A DNA stretch of 11,279 bases from JAZDCJ01 sp036311985 (GCF_036311985.1 NZ_JAZDCJ010000085.1); one strand, 5' to 3'. Positions 1 through 7,144 are shown, counted from the first letter of the stretch. Notes: generated from the sequence alone by a model not told the origin. A program made the numbers and translations.

Positions 1-999
1 GTGGAGGTGGACGTGCCGCGGGACCGGGAAGGGACCTTCTCACCGGTCATCGTCAAGAAGCGTCAGCGCCGCCTGACCGGTGTCGATGAGATGGTCCTGT
101 CGCTCTATGCCAAGGGCCTGACCACCGGGGAAATCAGCGCGCACTTCGCCGAGATCTACGGTGCGTCCGTGTCAAAGGAGACCGTCTCGCGGATCACCGA
201 CAGGGTGCTCGACGAGATGGCCGCGTGGCAAAACCGGCCGCTGGATGAGGTCTACGCGGCGATCTTCATCGACGCCATCGTCGTCAAGGTCCGCGACGGG
301 CAGGTCGCCAACCGGCCCGTCTACGCCGCGATCGGCGTGACGCTGGAGGGTGAGAAGGACATCCTCGGCCTGTGGGCCGGCACCGGCGGTGAGGGCGCGA
401 AGTTCTGGATGAGCGTGCTCACCGACATCAAGAACCGCGGCGTGAAAGACACCTTCTTCCTGGTCTGCGACGGCCTCAAAGGCCTGCCCGAAGTCGTCAC
501 CAACGTCTGGCCGCTGACAACCGTGCAGACCTGCATCATCCACCTGATCCGCAATACCTTCCGCCTGGCCTCGAAGAAGGACTGGGACGCGCTCAAACGG
601 GACGTGAAGCCCATCTACACCGCCGTGAACGCTGCGGCCGCCAGGGCGGCGTTCGAGGAGCTCACCGAGCGCTGGGGCAAGAAATACGGGGCCATCGTGC
701 GGCTGTGGGAGAACGCGTGGGAGGAGTTCATCCCGTTCCTGGACTATGACGTGGAAATCCGGCGCGTGATCTGCTCGACCAATGCGATCGAATCCCTCAA
801 CGCCAGGTACCGGCGCGCCGTGAAGGCCCGGGGTCATTTCCCCACCGAGCAGGCTGCGCTAAAGTGCCTGTATCTGGTCACCCGATCCCTCGATCCGACC
901 GGTGCCGGCAAGACCCGATGGGCCGTGCGTTGGAAGCCCGCTTTGAACGCCTTCGCCATCACTTTCAGCGACCGATTCCCGGCCGCTGAAAGCTACTAA
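1..999 (+). CDS. IS256-family transposase, 3' part (5' end outside window)
   Basis: This is a DDE transposase of the IS256 (MULE-like) family, which cuts and pastes its own element. The 332 visible residues begin inside the protein. Family members are usually about 400 residues or more, so the N-terminal DNA-binding part lies to the left of the window. The GTG at position 1 is probably an internal valine. The likely catalytic triad is D91 (in FIDAIVVKVR), D157 (in FLVCDGLKGLPE) and E264 (in STNAIESLNARYRR). The C-x2-H motif at residues 178-181 (CIIHLIRN), just before the long helical insertion, is also typical. The frame is open to a TAA at 997-999 with no lesion, so the copy may be functional. 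The element's right end follows directly downstream. Confidence 0.93.
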   Translation: MEVDVPRDREGTFSPVIVKKRQRRLTGVDEMVLSLYAKGLTTGEISAHFAEIYGASVSKETVSRITDRVLDEMAAWQNRPLDEVYAAIFIDAIVVKVRDGQVANRPVYAAIGVTLEGEKDILGLWAGTGGEGAKFWMSVLTDIKNRGVKDTFFLVCDGLKGLPEVVTNVWPLTTVQTCIIHLIRNTFRLASKKDWDALKRDVKPIYTAVNAAAARAAFEELTERWGKKYGAIVRLWENAWEEFIPFLDYDVEIRRVICSTNAIESLNARYRRAVKARGHFPTEQAALKCLYLVTRSLDPTGAGKTRWAVRWKPALNAFAITFSDRFPAAESY

Positions 1000-1036
1000 A
1001 AGAAACCGCCGGATACACCGTTAATGAGATAGTCCC
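1..1036 (+). mobile_element. IS256-family insertion sequence, right part only
   Basis: The element consists of the transposase gene plus about 37 bp of 3' flank. The sequence just after the stop codon, roughly 1006-1036, ends in GATAGTCCC and looks like the right terminal inverted repeat. Its outward complement would begin GGGACTATC. The left end is outside the window, so the repeat cannot be paired here and the exact boundary and target-site duplication are inferred. After about 1036 the sequence changes character and has no coding signal. Confidence 0.7.
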
Positions 1037-1257
1037 GGTATGGCAACTGGCAGGGACCCGTTTGCGCATCCACCGGCGTTCCGGTAACAGTTGCCGCGTC
1101 GAGGACACAGCGTTACCGGTGCAGCCCTCAAAAGGGTCTCACCGTTACGGAAACCAATAGCTACTCCGATGGGCTCCCACATTCAGCCCTGAATAACCCG
1201 CTTTGGCCTCAACCGGTGGCTGCCGGGTTTCATGACGGCTCTTGCGGTTTCCCTTCT
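1037..1257. other. Non-coding gap between the IS256 end and the usp remnant
   Basis: I see no gene here. The stretch contains short inverted pieces, for example CCGGTAAC near 1080 against GTTACCGG near 1110, and ATTCAG/CTGAAT at 1181-1194. None has the look of a terminator with a T-tract. It may be debris from the IS insertion. Confidence 0.4.
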
Positions 1258-1575
1258 TCAGGAATGGACAGCCTTGACCGCCAAAACGGGGCAGTCCGCT
1301 TCAAGCAGGATGCGCTGCGCAGTGCTGCCGCGGAAAAGCTTGCCTACCGGGCTGCGCCGACGCAGCCCAATGACAATCAAGTCGGCATTGTGCTCCTCAG
1401 CCGCGTCCAAAACCTCGGCCGTGGCATCGTGTCCCCTGACCGGGTGCAGGATCAGATGCCGCACCCCTTCACGGTCCAGCCGCTGGTCTATATCGTCCAT
1501 CTCGGGTTGGCCGGCATACCGGTCATCGACCAGGGCGTCGCCTTTGGAGGAGTTAATATAACTTCGCGGCGTCAT
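1258..1575 (-). pseudogene. Universal stress protein (UspA family), N-terminally truncated
   Basis: The 105-residue frame matches the C-terminal two thirds of an actinobacterial UspA-like protein. It contains the segment NSSKGDALVDDRYAG, the helix-rich middle, and the nucleotide-binding-type ending IGLRRRSPVGKLFRGSTAQRILLEADCPVLAVK. The G-x2-G-x8-G(S/T) signature of ATP-binding USPs appears only in degenerate form (GLRRRSPVGKLFRGST). Complete proteins of this family are about 130-150 residues and begin with a beta strand and D-G-S or similar loop. That part is absent: upstream of the ATG at 1575 an in-frame TAG follows within about 21 nt and the DNA shows no USP homology in any frame. There is also no good ribosome-binding site. 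It is therefore most likely a 5'-truncated remnant. A short functional protein cannot be excluded. Confidence 0.75.
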
Positions 1576-1726
1576 CGGACACTGCCCCGGACGCTACACC
1601 CTCTTCTTTGTCGGCGATCTTCATCCAGCGGTGAAGGGCAGCGGGTGGGCTCAAAGCTCGGCATTTAGTGATTTCCCCTTTGCAATAGCCGAAGACTCTG
1701 GCCCCGTAAAGGCGCCAGGGACGCGG

Positions 1727-3598
1727 TTAGTGCCAGGGCTGCAACGGGGATGCCTCCTGGGTATTGAAACTCACCAGCATAGTCCGGTTCCTTGCCCCGG
1801 TTTTACGGAGAATGGATCCCACATGCTTCTCGACCGTTTTGACCGAGATCTGCAGCTCCCTAGCTATCTGCTTGTCTGCCATGCCGCGGATGACCATGTC
1901 GTGCACCTCGCGTTCGCGCGTGGTCAACTGGTCTGTACCGGCGTCAGAAACGGATTCGCCCATGAGATGGTCGAAGATTTCGCCCTCCACAAGCGCTTCA
2001 CCCTGGCCTGCAGCCACAATAATGCGAGCAATGGTTTCTCCATCGGCCCGCCGATTGATGAAACCACGCACGCCGGCCTGCCTGGCGGAGCGCACCTGGT
2101 CAATGGTCGGATTGTCGGTCAGCACCACTACAGCAACACCAGGGTCCATGCCCCGGATGCCGGCCAGAACCCCGGTAGTGTCCCTATGGAGCAGGTCCAG
2201 GTCCAACAGGATCACCGCTGGCCGGAGCAGTTCGTGCGCGTCGAGCAGTTGCGCCGCTGACGTAGCCTCTGCCACCACCTGAATCCCCGGCTCCACTGCA
2301 CTCAACAGCTTCACCAGGCCTGCGCTTATTAGCGGATGCTGGGTAGCGACGACCACTTTCCATTGCGGAGGGCGGGTGGCCTCCCGCTCCGGCGCCCGGA
2401 CGGGCAGTGTTGCTTTCACCCGGGTCCCCCAACCCCGGGTTGTGTCAATCTGCAGCTCACCGCCGAGGTGGATGGCACGGGAATTCATGCCGTGCAGGCC
2501 CAGACAGCCGGAATGCACGGAGGTATGGTCTCCATGCGCGGCCGCGAGATCAAACCCCCGGCCGTTGTCATCCACCACAACGGCGATGGAGCTGCCCTCG
2601 TAGATCACCCCGGCCCGCACGGAGGTGGCCCGGGCATGGGTTACGACGTTGTTGAGCGCTTCCTGCACAATTTTGAAGGCCTGGTGGATTATTTCGGGGG
2701 CCGGCGGGCGGGGTTCACCGATCACCTTTAACTGGGTGCCTGCGCCGGACATCGATTCCACCCATGCAAGTTCGCCTGCAATTGCCTCCTCCAGAGTCCG
2801 GCCGGAGAGCGCAGCAGGACCAATGCCCAAAACAGTTTGCCGGGTCTCGGCCAGTGCGTCATGGGCTATGGTCCGGGCCTTTCGGATGTACGGCGCCACG
2901 GGCTCTCCACCGGCATGATTGCTGGCTTTTTCTGCTTCGTCAAGGGTCAGCAGCAGGGTGGCGAGGGATCGGCCCACAGTTTCATGCACCTCACGGACGG
3001 CACGCTCGCGTTCGGCGGCAACAGCAGCTTCCCGCTCCCGGTCCGCAGCTTTGGCATGAAGCTCGGCGTTGGCCAGTGCGATGGCGGCGTGGCTTGCAAA
3101 CAACTCAGCGAGGCGGGCCTCCTCCTGCGTGAACAGCCGGTTCGGGTCGGGGCTGAAGACGATGAAAGCGCCTACAATCTGTTCGCCCCACTGAATAGGT
3201 ATCCCGATGGCCGCGCAGTTCCAGCGCGGATCTGTGGGTGGAATGTGCCCCCGTTCTATGGTGCGGTAGGAGGTGAGAATGACGGTGGAACGGCTGCCCA
3301 CGATCTCCCCTGTGAAGCCCTCCGCCAGAGAGAAGGTCTGGCCTTCCTGGCAGCCGACGCCGATGTCTACCTTCTTGGTGTACGTCCCGGCCGCCTCGTT
3401 AACCAAGGCGATGGAGCCTGACTGGCAGCCAAGTAGGGACGCTGCGTTGTTTAGGATCCGTGCCAGCAAAGGCTGCAGTTCGAACCGGCCTGCCAGGTCC
3501 CGGGCCAGGTCCGCCACGGACTCAAGCTTGTCGGTAATGGGATCAGGTTCGCGTAGGCTGCGAATCAGTGCCTCAAATTCAGGCTCGGCTGCTGTCAT
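1727..3598 (-). CDS. Hybrid GAF sensor histidine kinase fused to NarL-type receiver and LuxR HTH
   Basis: This 623-residue cytoplasmic protein has no membrane segments. It has a GAF domain at about 27-180, a charged coiled-coil linker at 180-200, and a HisKA_3 dimerisation helix with the phospho-accepting H205 (REVHETVGRSL). The HATPase domain at 300-400 carries the N-box E313-x3-N317, G1 DNGRG 344-348 and G2 GLHGM 367-371. A receiver-like domain spans 413-535, and a LuxR/GerE helix-turn-helix spans 556-612 (LTTREREV, then KQIARELQISVKTVEKHV). Classical systems of this type (DevS/DosS-DevR, NarXL-like) are two proteins. Here sensor, kinase and DNA-binding output sit in one chain. The receiver keeps D466 and T494. 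However, the acidic pair that binds Mg is T419-Q420 and the conserved Lys is R516, so normal aspartyl phosphorylation is doubtful. The start is set by AAGGAGG six bases before the ATG at 3598. The frame stays open 37 codons further upstream. It is divergent from pfkA. The ligand is unknown. Confidence 0.9.
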   Translation of the reverse strand: MTAAEPEFEALIRSLREPDPITDKLESVADLARDLAGRFELQPLLARILNNAASLLGCQSGSIALVNEAAGTYTKKVDIGVGCQEGQTFSLAEGFTGEIVGSRSTVILTSYRTIERGHIPPTDPRWNCAAIGIPIQWGEQIVGAFIVFSPDPNRLFTQEEARLAELFASHAAIALANAELHAKAADREREAAVAAERERAVREVHETVGRSLATLLLTLDEAEKASNHAGGEPVAPYIRKARTIAHDALAETRQTVLGIGPAALSGRTLEEAIAGELAWVESMSGAGTQLKVIGEPRPPAPEIIHQAFKIVQEALNNVVTHARATSVRAGVIYEGSSIAVVVDDNGRGFDLAAAHGDHTSVHSGCLGLHGMNSRAIHLGGELQIDTTRGWGTRVKATLPVRAPEREATRPPQWKVVVATQHPLISAGLVKLLSAVEPGIQVVAEATSAAQLLDAHELLRPAVILLDLDLLHRDTTGVLAGIRGMDPGVAVVVLTDNPTIDQVRSARQAGVRGFINRRADGETIARIIVAAGQGEALVEGEIFDHLMGESVSDAGTDQLTTREREVHDMVIRGMADKQIARELQISVKTVEKHVGSILRKTGARNRTMLVSFNTQEASPLQPWH

Positions 3599-3604
3599 AT
3601 CCGT

Positions 3605-3611
3605 CCTCCTT
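3605..3611 (-). promoter_or_regulatory. Ribosome-binding site fixing the hybrid kinase start
   Basis: AAGGAGG on the minus strand lies six bases before the ATG at 3598. The frame remains open to 3709, but no comparable site precedes the upstream start options, so the 623-residue form is preferred. Confidence 0.85.
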
Positions 3612-3773
3612 GACGCAATGCCGGCCTCAGGGAAGCAGGGGCCGTCTCTACCACGATAGCTTGCGCCCATGCTGGTTTCCCCGTACCGGCGAGGCGGGTT
3701 ACTCCTCATACCGGCGGTCCTGTTTTCCTGCTTCCCTTGAAGGGATGCCGGAGTCAGGCGTCACCAGCTCAGC

Positions 3774-3780
3774 GGAGGGA
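3774..3780 (+). promoter_or_regulatory. Ribosome-binding site of pfkA
   Basis: GGAGGGA lies seven bases before the ATG at 3788. This chooses the start MARIGILTSGGD over in-frame codons up to 3737, which would add residues unlike the family. Confidence 0.8.
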
Positions 3781-3787
3781 AGCACAC

Positions 3788-4816
3788 ATGGCGCGGATCG
3801 GAATCCTGACCAGCGGCGGCGACTGCCCGGGACTCAATGCAGTGATCCGCTCGTGCGTGCTGCGCGGCATCAGGATTCACGGGGACCAGTTCGTCGGCTT
3901 TACCGATGGGTGGCGGGGCTTGGTGGAGGGCAGCGCACTGGAACTGAACTGGATGAGCGTCCGCGGGATTGGGGGCCTGGGCGGAACAATCCTGGGTACC
4001 TCGCGGACTAATCCTCTAGGCGAAAACGGAAGTGTCGAGCGCATCCAGTCGAATCTTCGGCTCCTGAAGGTGGATGCGCTGATCGTGATCGGTGGCGAAG
4101 GGACCCTGACCGTGGCCAAAATCCTGAGCGACAGCGGCATCCCGATTATCGGGGTGCCTAAAACCGTGGACAACGACCTCTCGGCCACCGATTTTTCCTT
4201 TGGTTTCCACACGGCCGTCGAAATCGCCACCGAAGCGATCGACAGGCTCAAAACTACCGGTGAATCCCACCACCGCTGCATGATCGCAGAGGTAATGGGC
4301 CGCCATGCAGGGTGGATCGCACTGTACGCCGGAATGGCTACCAGCGCCCACGCCATCCTAATCCCGGAGCAGAAAGCCAGCATCGAGGAAATCTGCGAAT
4401 GGGTTGAAGGCCCGGTCCGCCGCGGCCGGACACCCTTGGTGGTAGTGGCCGAAGGGTTTGTCGCCGAGGACATGCTGGAGCCGCACTCGGACCGTGGACT
4501 GGATGCTTTCAACCGCCCGCGGCTGGGCGGAATCGGAGAACGCCTTGCTCCAGTGATTGAGGAGCGGACCGGGATTGAAACCCGCTGCACCACGCTGGGC
4601 CACATCCAGCGCGGCGGTGCCCCGAGCGCCACGGACCGGGTGCTGGGCACCCGGCTGGGACTGGCCGCCGTCGACGCGGTGCATGAAGGCGCGTGGGGAC
4701 AAATGGTGGCCACGCGGGGCGACGCCATTGTCCGGGTTAGCCTGGCGGAATCCGTGGGTAGGCTCAAGACGGTTCCGCAGTCGCGTTATGACGAGGCGAC
4801 GTACTTGTTTGGCTGA
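3788..4816 (+). CDS. pfkA: 6-phosphofructokinase, ATP-type active site of the actinobacterial group
   Basis: The enzyme phosphorylates fructose 6-phosphate to fructose 1,6-bisphosphate in the cytoplasm. The 342-residue length is normal for the short PfkA family. Visible motifs are the N-terminal nucleotide/phosphate loop GILTSGGDCPG (5-15), GGEGT (102-106), the catalytic PKTVDND (124-130, base D128), MGRHAGW (170-176), EGF (222-224) and the C-terminal substrate loop LGHIQRGG (270-277). The donor-specificity positions are Gly105 and Lys125. Gly at the first fits ATP use, whereas PPi enzymes have Asp there. The Gly/Lys combination is known from actinobacterial ATP-PFKs related to the Amycolatopsis PPi enzyme. 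ATP use is therefore predicted, not proven. It is transcribed divergently from the sensor-regulator gene and ends just before a GC-rich hairpin. Confidence 0.93.
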   Translation: MARIGILTSGGDCPGLNAVIRSCVLRGIRIHGDQFVGFTDGWRGLVEGSALELNWMSVRGIGGLGGTILGTSRTNPLGENGSVERIQSNLRLLKVDALIVIGGEGTLTVAKILSDSGIPIIGVPKTVDNDLSATDFSFGFHTAVEIATEAIDRLKTTGESHHRCMIAEVMGRHAGWIALYAGMATSAHAILIPEQKASIEEICEWVEGPVRRGRTPLVVVAEGFVAEDMLEPHSDRGLDAFNRPRLGGIGERLAPVIEERTGIETRCTTLGHIQRGGAPSATDRVLGTRLGLAAVDAVHEGAWGQMVATRGDAIVRVSLAESVGRLKTVPQSRYDEATYLFG

Positions 4817-4829
4817 GGTATAAACGAAG

Positions 4830-4853
4830 GACGGCGGCAGGGTCCCCGCCGTC
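4830..4853 (+). terminator. Hairpin after pfkA
   Basis: A perfect 8-bp stem, GACGGCGG (4830-4837) against CCGCCGTC (4846-4853), has an 8-nt loop and starts 13 bp after the pfkA stop. There is no T-tract, which is common for GC-rich actinobacterial terminators. It also lies beyond the 3' end of the convergent hbpS-like remnant and could serve both. Confidence 0.55.
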
Positions 4854-4885
4854 GCCCTCCCGCGTCTGCTGAGATGCCGCTGCGT

Positions 4886-5294
4886 TCAGTCAGCCGGAAC
4901 GCCGGCCCCTGCCACGACCTAGTCCTGTTCGATGGTGCCGGTGAGACGCCGATGGCACCCATGGTCTCCCCGTACCTCATCAGCGAAATGCCGCAGAAGC
5001 TACCATAAACGCCCCCCAGGGGCGTCATTAAGTCCGTAAATTGGCCCGTCAAGTCGGGTGGCCAACTGTAGGTCACCGGTCTCACAATGGAAGGCGATTG
5101 CCGTGTATGCCTTGTTGACGGAGATCAGAATGACGCCGATGTTCGCACAATCAGTGCGGACGTGCGCCTTGAGGTTTACACCGGCATCAACGACGGCGAA
5201 ATCGATGGCTGCCCACGCTCGCTGACTTTTGCGGCGGTCGCGTCGAAGATGCGGCGGGCCTCGTCGGAGCTGATGTTTTCGAGTGCTTTCCCAT
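4886..5294 (-). pseudogene. GlcG/HbpS-family (DUF336) protein, multiply frameshifted
   Basis: Joining three frames on the minus strand rebuilds almost a whole small haem-degrading/haem-binding HbpS/GlcG-like protein. About 5280-5212 reads ISSDEARRIFDATAAKVSERG. From 5209 to about 5003 another frame reads FAVVDAGVNLKAHVRTD, then VNKAYTAIAF, then GPIYGLNDAPGG. From 5001 the third frame reads CGISLMRYGETMGAIGVS. After a further shift the tail reads GTIEQD, stop, VVAGAGVPAD, and ends with TGA at 4886-4888. Family landmarks are the AVVDAGGNL strand, the NKAYTA helix, GPLYG..N.GG, the G-IPL..GE.(I/V)GAIGVSG strand and the closing EQD..VA.AG helix. There are at least three frameshifts plus a TAG at 4919-4921, so it is dead. 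The 5' end is uncertain; an ATG lies at 5294 but in a shifted frame. In other bacteria DUF336 proteins often accompany glycerol/DHA or diol operons, which fits the dhaLK neighbour. Confidence 0.8.
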
Positions 5295-5394
5295 TGCCCT
5301 GCTGGATCCTGTCAGCCGGGAGTACCGGGCAATCACCTAACCACGCGGAACAGCGCGCCTCCGACAGGTGGTGAATACCCCCAAGAGGCAATGC

Positions 5395-5404
5395 GGGATA
5401 TCCC
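5395..5404. promoter_or_regulatory. Palindrome upstream of the aldolase operon
   Basis: GGGATATCCC is a perfect 10-bp palindrome ending 62 bp before the first operon start, within the likely promoter region. It is a candidate operator. Nothing identifies a binding protein. Confidence 0.3.
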
Positions 5405-5452
5405 CAATTTCGGCGCGCGAGGCACTCCCCTACCGTGGGATACAGCCTATCT

Positions 5453-5459
5453 AGGAGGT
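5453..5459 (+). promoter_or_regulatory. Strong ribosome-binding site of the aldolase gene
   Basis: AGGAGGT lies seven bases before the ATG at 5467. It is one of the strongest sites in the window and fixes the start of the first gene of the operon. Confidence 0.85.
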
Positions 5460-5466
5460 AACTGTT

Positions 5467-6330
5467 ATGGGCGTTGTGCCCCTGAAAGATATTGTCGATC
5501 CGGCCTTCGAAGCGCGCTACGGTGTGCCGGCCGTCAACATCTTCAACGACCTGACTATGGAGGCAGTCCTCGCCGGCGCCGTCGAGGCCAACTCCCCGGT
5601 CATCCTGCAAACCTCGGTCAAGACGGTCCGCAGCATCGGTTCCAGGGTGCTGTTCGACATATGGAGTTCCATGACCCGTGGAATCGAAGTTCCGGTCACA
5701 CTGCACCTTGACCATTGCCCGGATCGCGAAGTGGTTACCGAATGCCTGAAGGCAGGCTGGAGCTCCGTGCTGTTTGATGCTTCCAACCTTCCCGTGGAGG
5801 AGAACCAGCGTCAGACCATCGAGGTAGTGGCTGAGGCCCGCAGCTATGGCGCTCAGGTGGAGGGCGAGATCGAGGCGATCACCGGCGTCGAGGATGACCA
5901 TGGCTCCGACGAGGTGTCCCAGCAACAGAGCCTGGAGACGGCACTGTCGTTCATCGACGCGACCGGAATCGACGTCTTTGCCCCATCCATCGGCAACGCC
6001 CACGGCACCTACAAGGCAGCCCCGGTCCTGGACATGGAACGGGTCACAGAGATCGTGCAGGCCAGGAACATTCCCATTGCCCTGCACGGCGGCAGCGGGC
6101 TGAGCCGGGAACAGTTCGCTGACCTCATCGCCCGCGGCTGCGCGAAGGTCAACATCTCCACCGCTTTGAAGGAGACGTTCATGCAGTCGAATCTGGCCTT
6201 CCTCAAGCAGGCGGAGCAGGACAACAAGTGGGATCCGCCGTCATTGTTCAAGCACACGCGCTCCGACGTCATCACCATGGTCACGGAACTCGCCGAGCAG
6301 TTCGGCAGTGCCGGCAAGGCGGGCCGCTGA
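5467..6330 (+). CDS. Class II (zinc) ketose-bisphosphate aldolase, Fba/GatY/KbaY family
   Basis: Class II aldolases join or split DHAP and an aldehyde (glyceraldehyde 3-phosphate for fructose or tagatose 1,6-bisphosphate) using Zn2+. The 287-residue length matches the short FbaA/GatY branch. Visible landmarks are N24-I-F-N27 near the start, catalytic/Zn motif H80-L-D82-H83, the EGEIE segment (132-136) with a further metal-site Glu, NAHG (177-180, Zn ligand H179), HGGSG (207-211, Zn ligand H207 and phosphate loop) and KVNIST (227-232, phosphate-binding). No lesion is seen. It is the first gene of a four-gene operon, with the next start only one base after its TGA. Substrate cannot be fixed from motifs: fructose 1,6-bisphosphate is plausible because a PFK gene lies upstream, but tagatose, sedoheptulose or xylulose bisphosphates are possible. 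Confidence 0.9.
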   Translation: MGVVPLKDIVDPAFEARYGVPAVNIFNDLTMEAVLAGAVEANSPVILQTSVKTVRSIGSRVLFDIWSSMTRGIEVPVTLHLDHCPDREVVTECLKAGWSSVLFDASNLPVEENQRQTIEVVAEARSYGAQVEGEIEAITGVEDDHGSDEVSQQQSLETALSFIDATGIDVFAPSIGNAHGTYKAAPVLDMERVTEIVQARNIPIALHGGSGLSREQFADLIARGCAKVNISTALKETFMQSNLAFLKQAEQDNKWDPPSLFKHTRSDVITMVTELAEQFGSAGKAGR

Positions 6331-6331
6331 C

Positions 6332-7144
6332 ATGCCGGCCCTCATTTTCGACTGCGATGGTGTTCTGGCCGATACTGAGCAACACGGGCACCTGCCGGCG
6401 TTCAACCAGACTTTTGCGGACTTTGGCGTCCCGGTGCAGTGGAGTGTGTCGGATTATGCCGAAAAGGTGAAAATCGGTGGCGGAAAGGAGCGGATGCGCA
6501 GCATCGTTACTCCCGATCTCGCCGCATTGCTGAATCTCGTCGGGGACGCGGCGGTGGATGAGGCCGTCCTGGCCTGGCACAAACGTAAGACCGCCATCTA
6601 CAAGGAGATGGTGGAAAGCGGAGTGATGCCTGCCCGCCACGGCATCGCCCGGATCGTTGCTGAAGCCCACGCCGCCGGCTGGACGCTCGCTGTCGCTTCC
6701 ACTTCGGCGGAACCGGCCGTGCGCGCTGTCCTGACCCACGCCGTTGGTGAGGACACGGCGTCGCAATTTTCGGTATTCGCCGGCGACGTGGTCCCACACA
6801 AAAAGCCCGCCCCAGATATCTACCTGCTGGCGCTGCACGAAATGGGCCTGAACGCTGACGACGCCGTCGTTGTGGAAGACAGCGCTAACGGGTTGCGCGC
6901 TGCGCTCGCTGCGGGGCTGCGCACCCTGGTCACCGTCAGCGGGTATACCCGGGAGGAGGTCTTTACTGGCGCGTCACTGGTGGTGTCCTCCTTAGGCGAC
7001 CCGGAAAGCGGCGAACCAGCGGAAGTCCTGCTCAACCCCCACCAACTGGGAATTCCAGGCATGGTGACCCTCGAAACACTCCAACACATCCTGGACCTTC
7101 CAGTCCCAACAGCCGCACCCACGATCAGGACGGAGACACCATGA
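6332..7144 (+). CDS. HAD-superfamily sugar-phosphate phosphatase, CbbY-like
   Basis: The 270-residue cytoplasmic HAD hydrolase has the beta-phosphoglucomutase/CbbY fold class. Motif I is FDCDGVLADTE with nucleophile D7 and acid/base D9. A helical cap follows (about 15-95), then motif II VASTS (121-125), motif III with K157/K158 in HKKPAPDIY, and motif IV VVEDSANGL with E182/D183. The opening DCDGVLADTE and the nearby HLPAFNQTF resemble CbbY, the xylulose-1,5-bisphosphate phosphatase of carbon-fixing organisms. Substrate assignment is only a suggestion. The ATG at 6332 was chosen because it starts the beta strand of motif I one base after the aldolase stop. The frame could extend upstream to a GTG at 6308. 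Its TGA overlaps the dhaL ATG by four bases (ATGA), implying translational coupling. The C-terminal tail after about 215 is longer than usual. Confidence 0.87.
   Translation: MPALIFDCDGVLADTEQHGHLPAFNQTFADFGVPVQWSVSDYAEKVKIGGGKERMRSIVTPDLAALLNLVGDAAVDEAVLAWHKRKTAIYKEMVESGVMPARHGIARIVAEAHAAGWTLAVASTSAEPAVRAVLTHAVGEDTASQFSVFAGDVVPHKKPAPDIYLLALHEMGLNADDAVVVEDSANGLRAALAAGLRTLVTVSGYTREEVFTGASLVVSSLGDPESGEPAEVLLNPHQLGIPGMVTLETLQHILDLPVPTAAPTIRTETP

Larger units (their letters stand above)
3599..3787. promoter_or_regulatory. Divergent intergenic region between hybrid kinase and pfkA
   Basis: This 189-bp region must hold the promoters of both divergent genes. It contains a direct repeat TACCGGCG at 3684-3691 and 3709-3716, with starts 25 bp apart. 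On the plus strand GTTT (3675-3678) and GGGTTA (3696-3701) are separated by 17 bp, which resembles a stress-sigma (SigB/SigF-type) promoter pointing at pfkA. The match is weak. The C-terminal HTH of the adjacent regulator could bind here, but this is inference. Confidence 0.45.

Noticed and set aside
172..837. Minus-strand open frame of 221 codons inside the transposase
   Set aside because: It is a shadow of the IS256 transposase produced by high third-position GC and has no recognisable domain or ribosome-binding site.
3652..3700. Second DUF336 fragment: GGTACGGGGA and RYGET..MGA on the minus strand before the kinase start resemble 4955-4985
   Set aside because: The likeness is limited to about 14 bases plus a gap and lacks other DUF336 landmarks on either side. 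Chance is more likely.
5009..5025. ACGCCCC/GGGGCGT hairpin as a terminator or operator
   Set aside because: It falls inside the DUF336 remnant, where it encodes the APGGR segment, so coding origin explains it.
5176..6087. Long minus-strand open frame (303 codons) opposite the aldolase gene
   Set aside because: It runs antisense to a gene with clear zinc-aldolase motifs, and most of it has no family features. Only its last part, about 5280-5212, is real sequence, belonging to the frameshifted DUF336 remnant.
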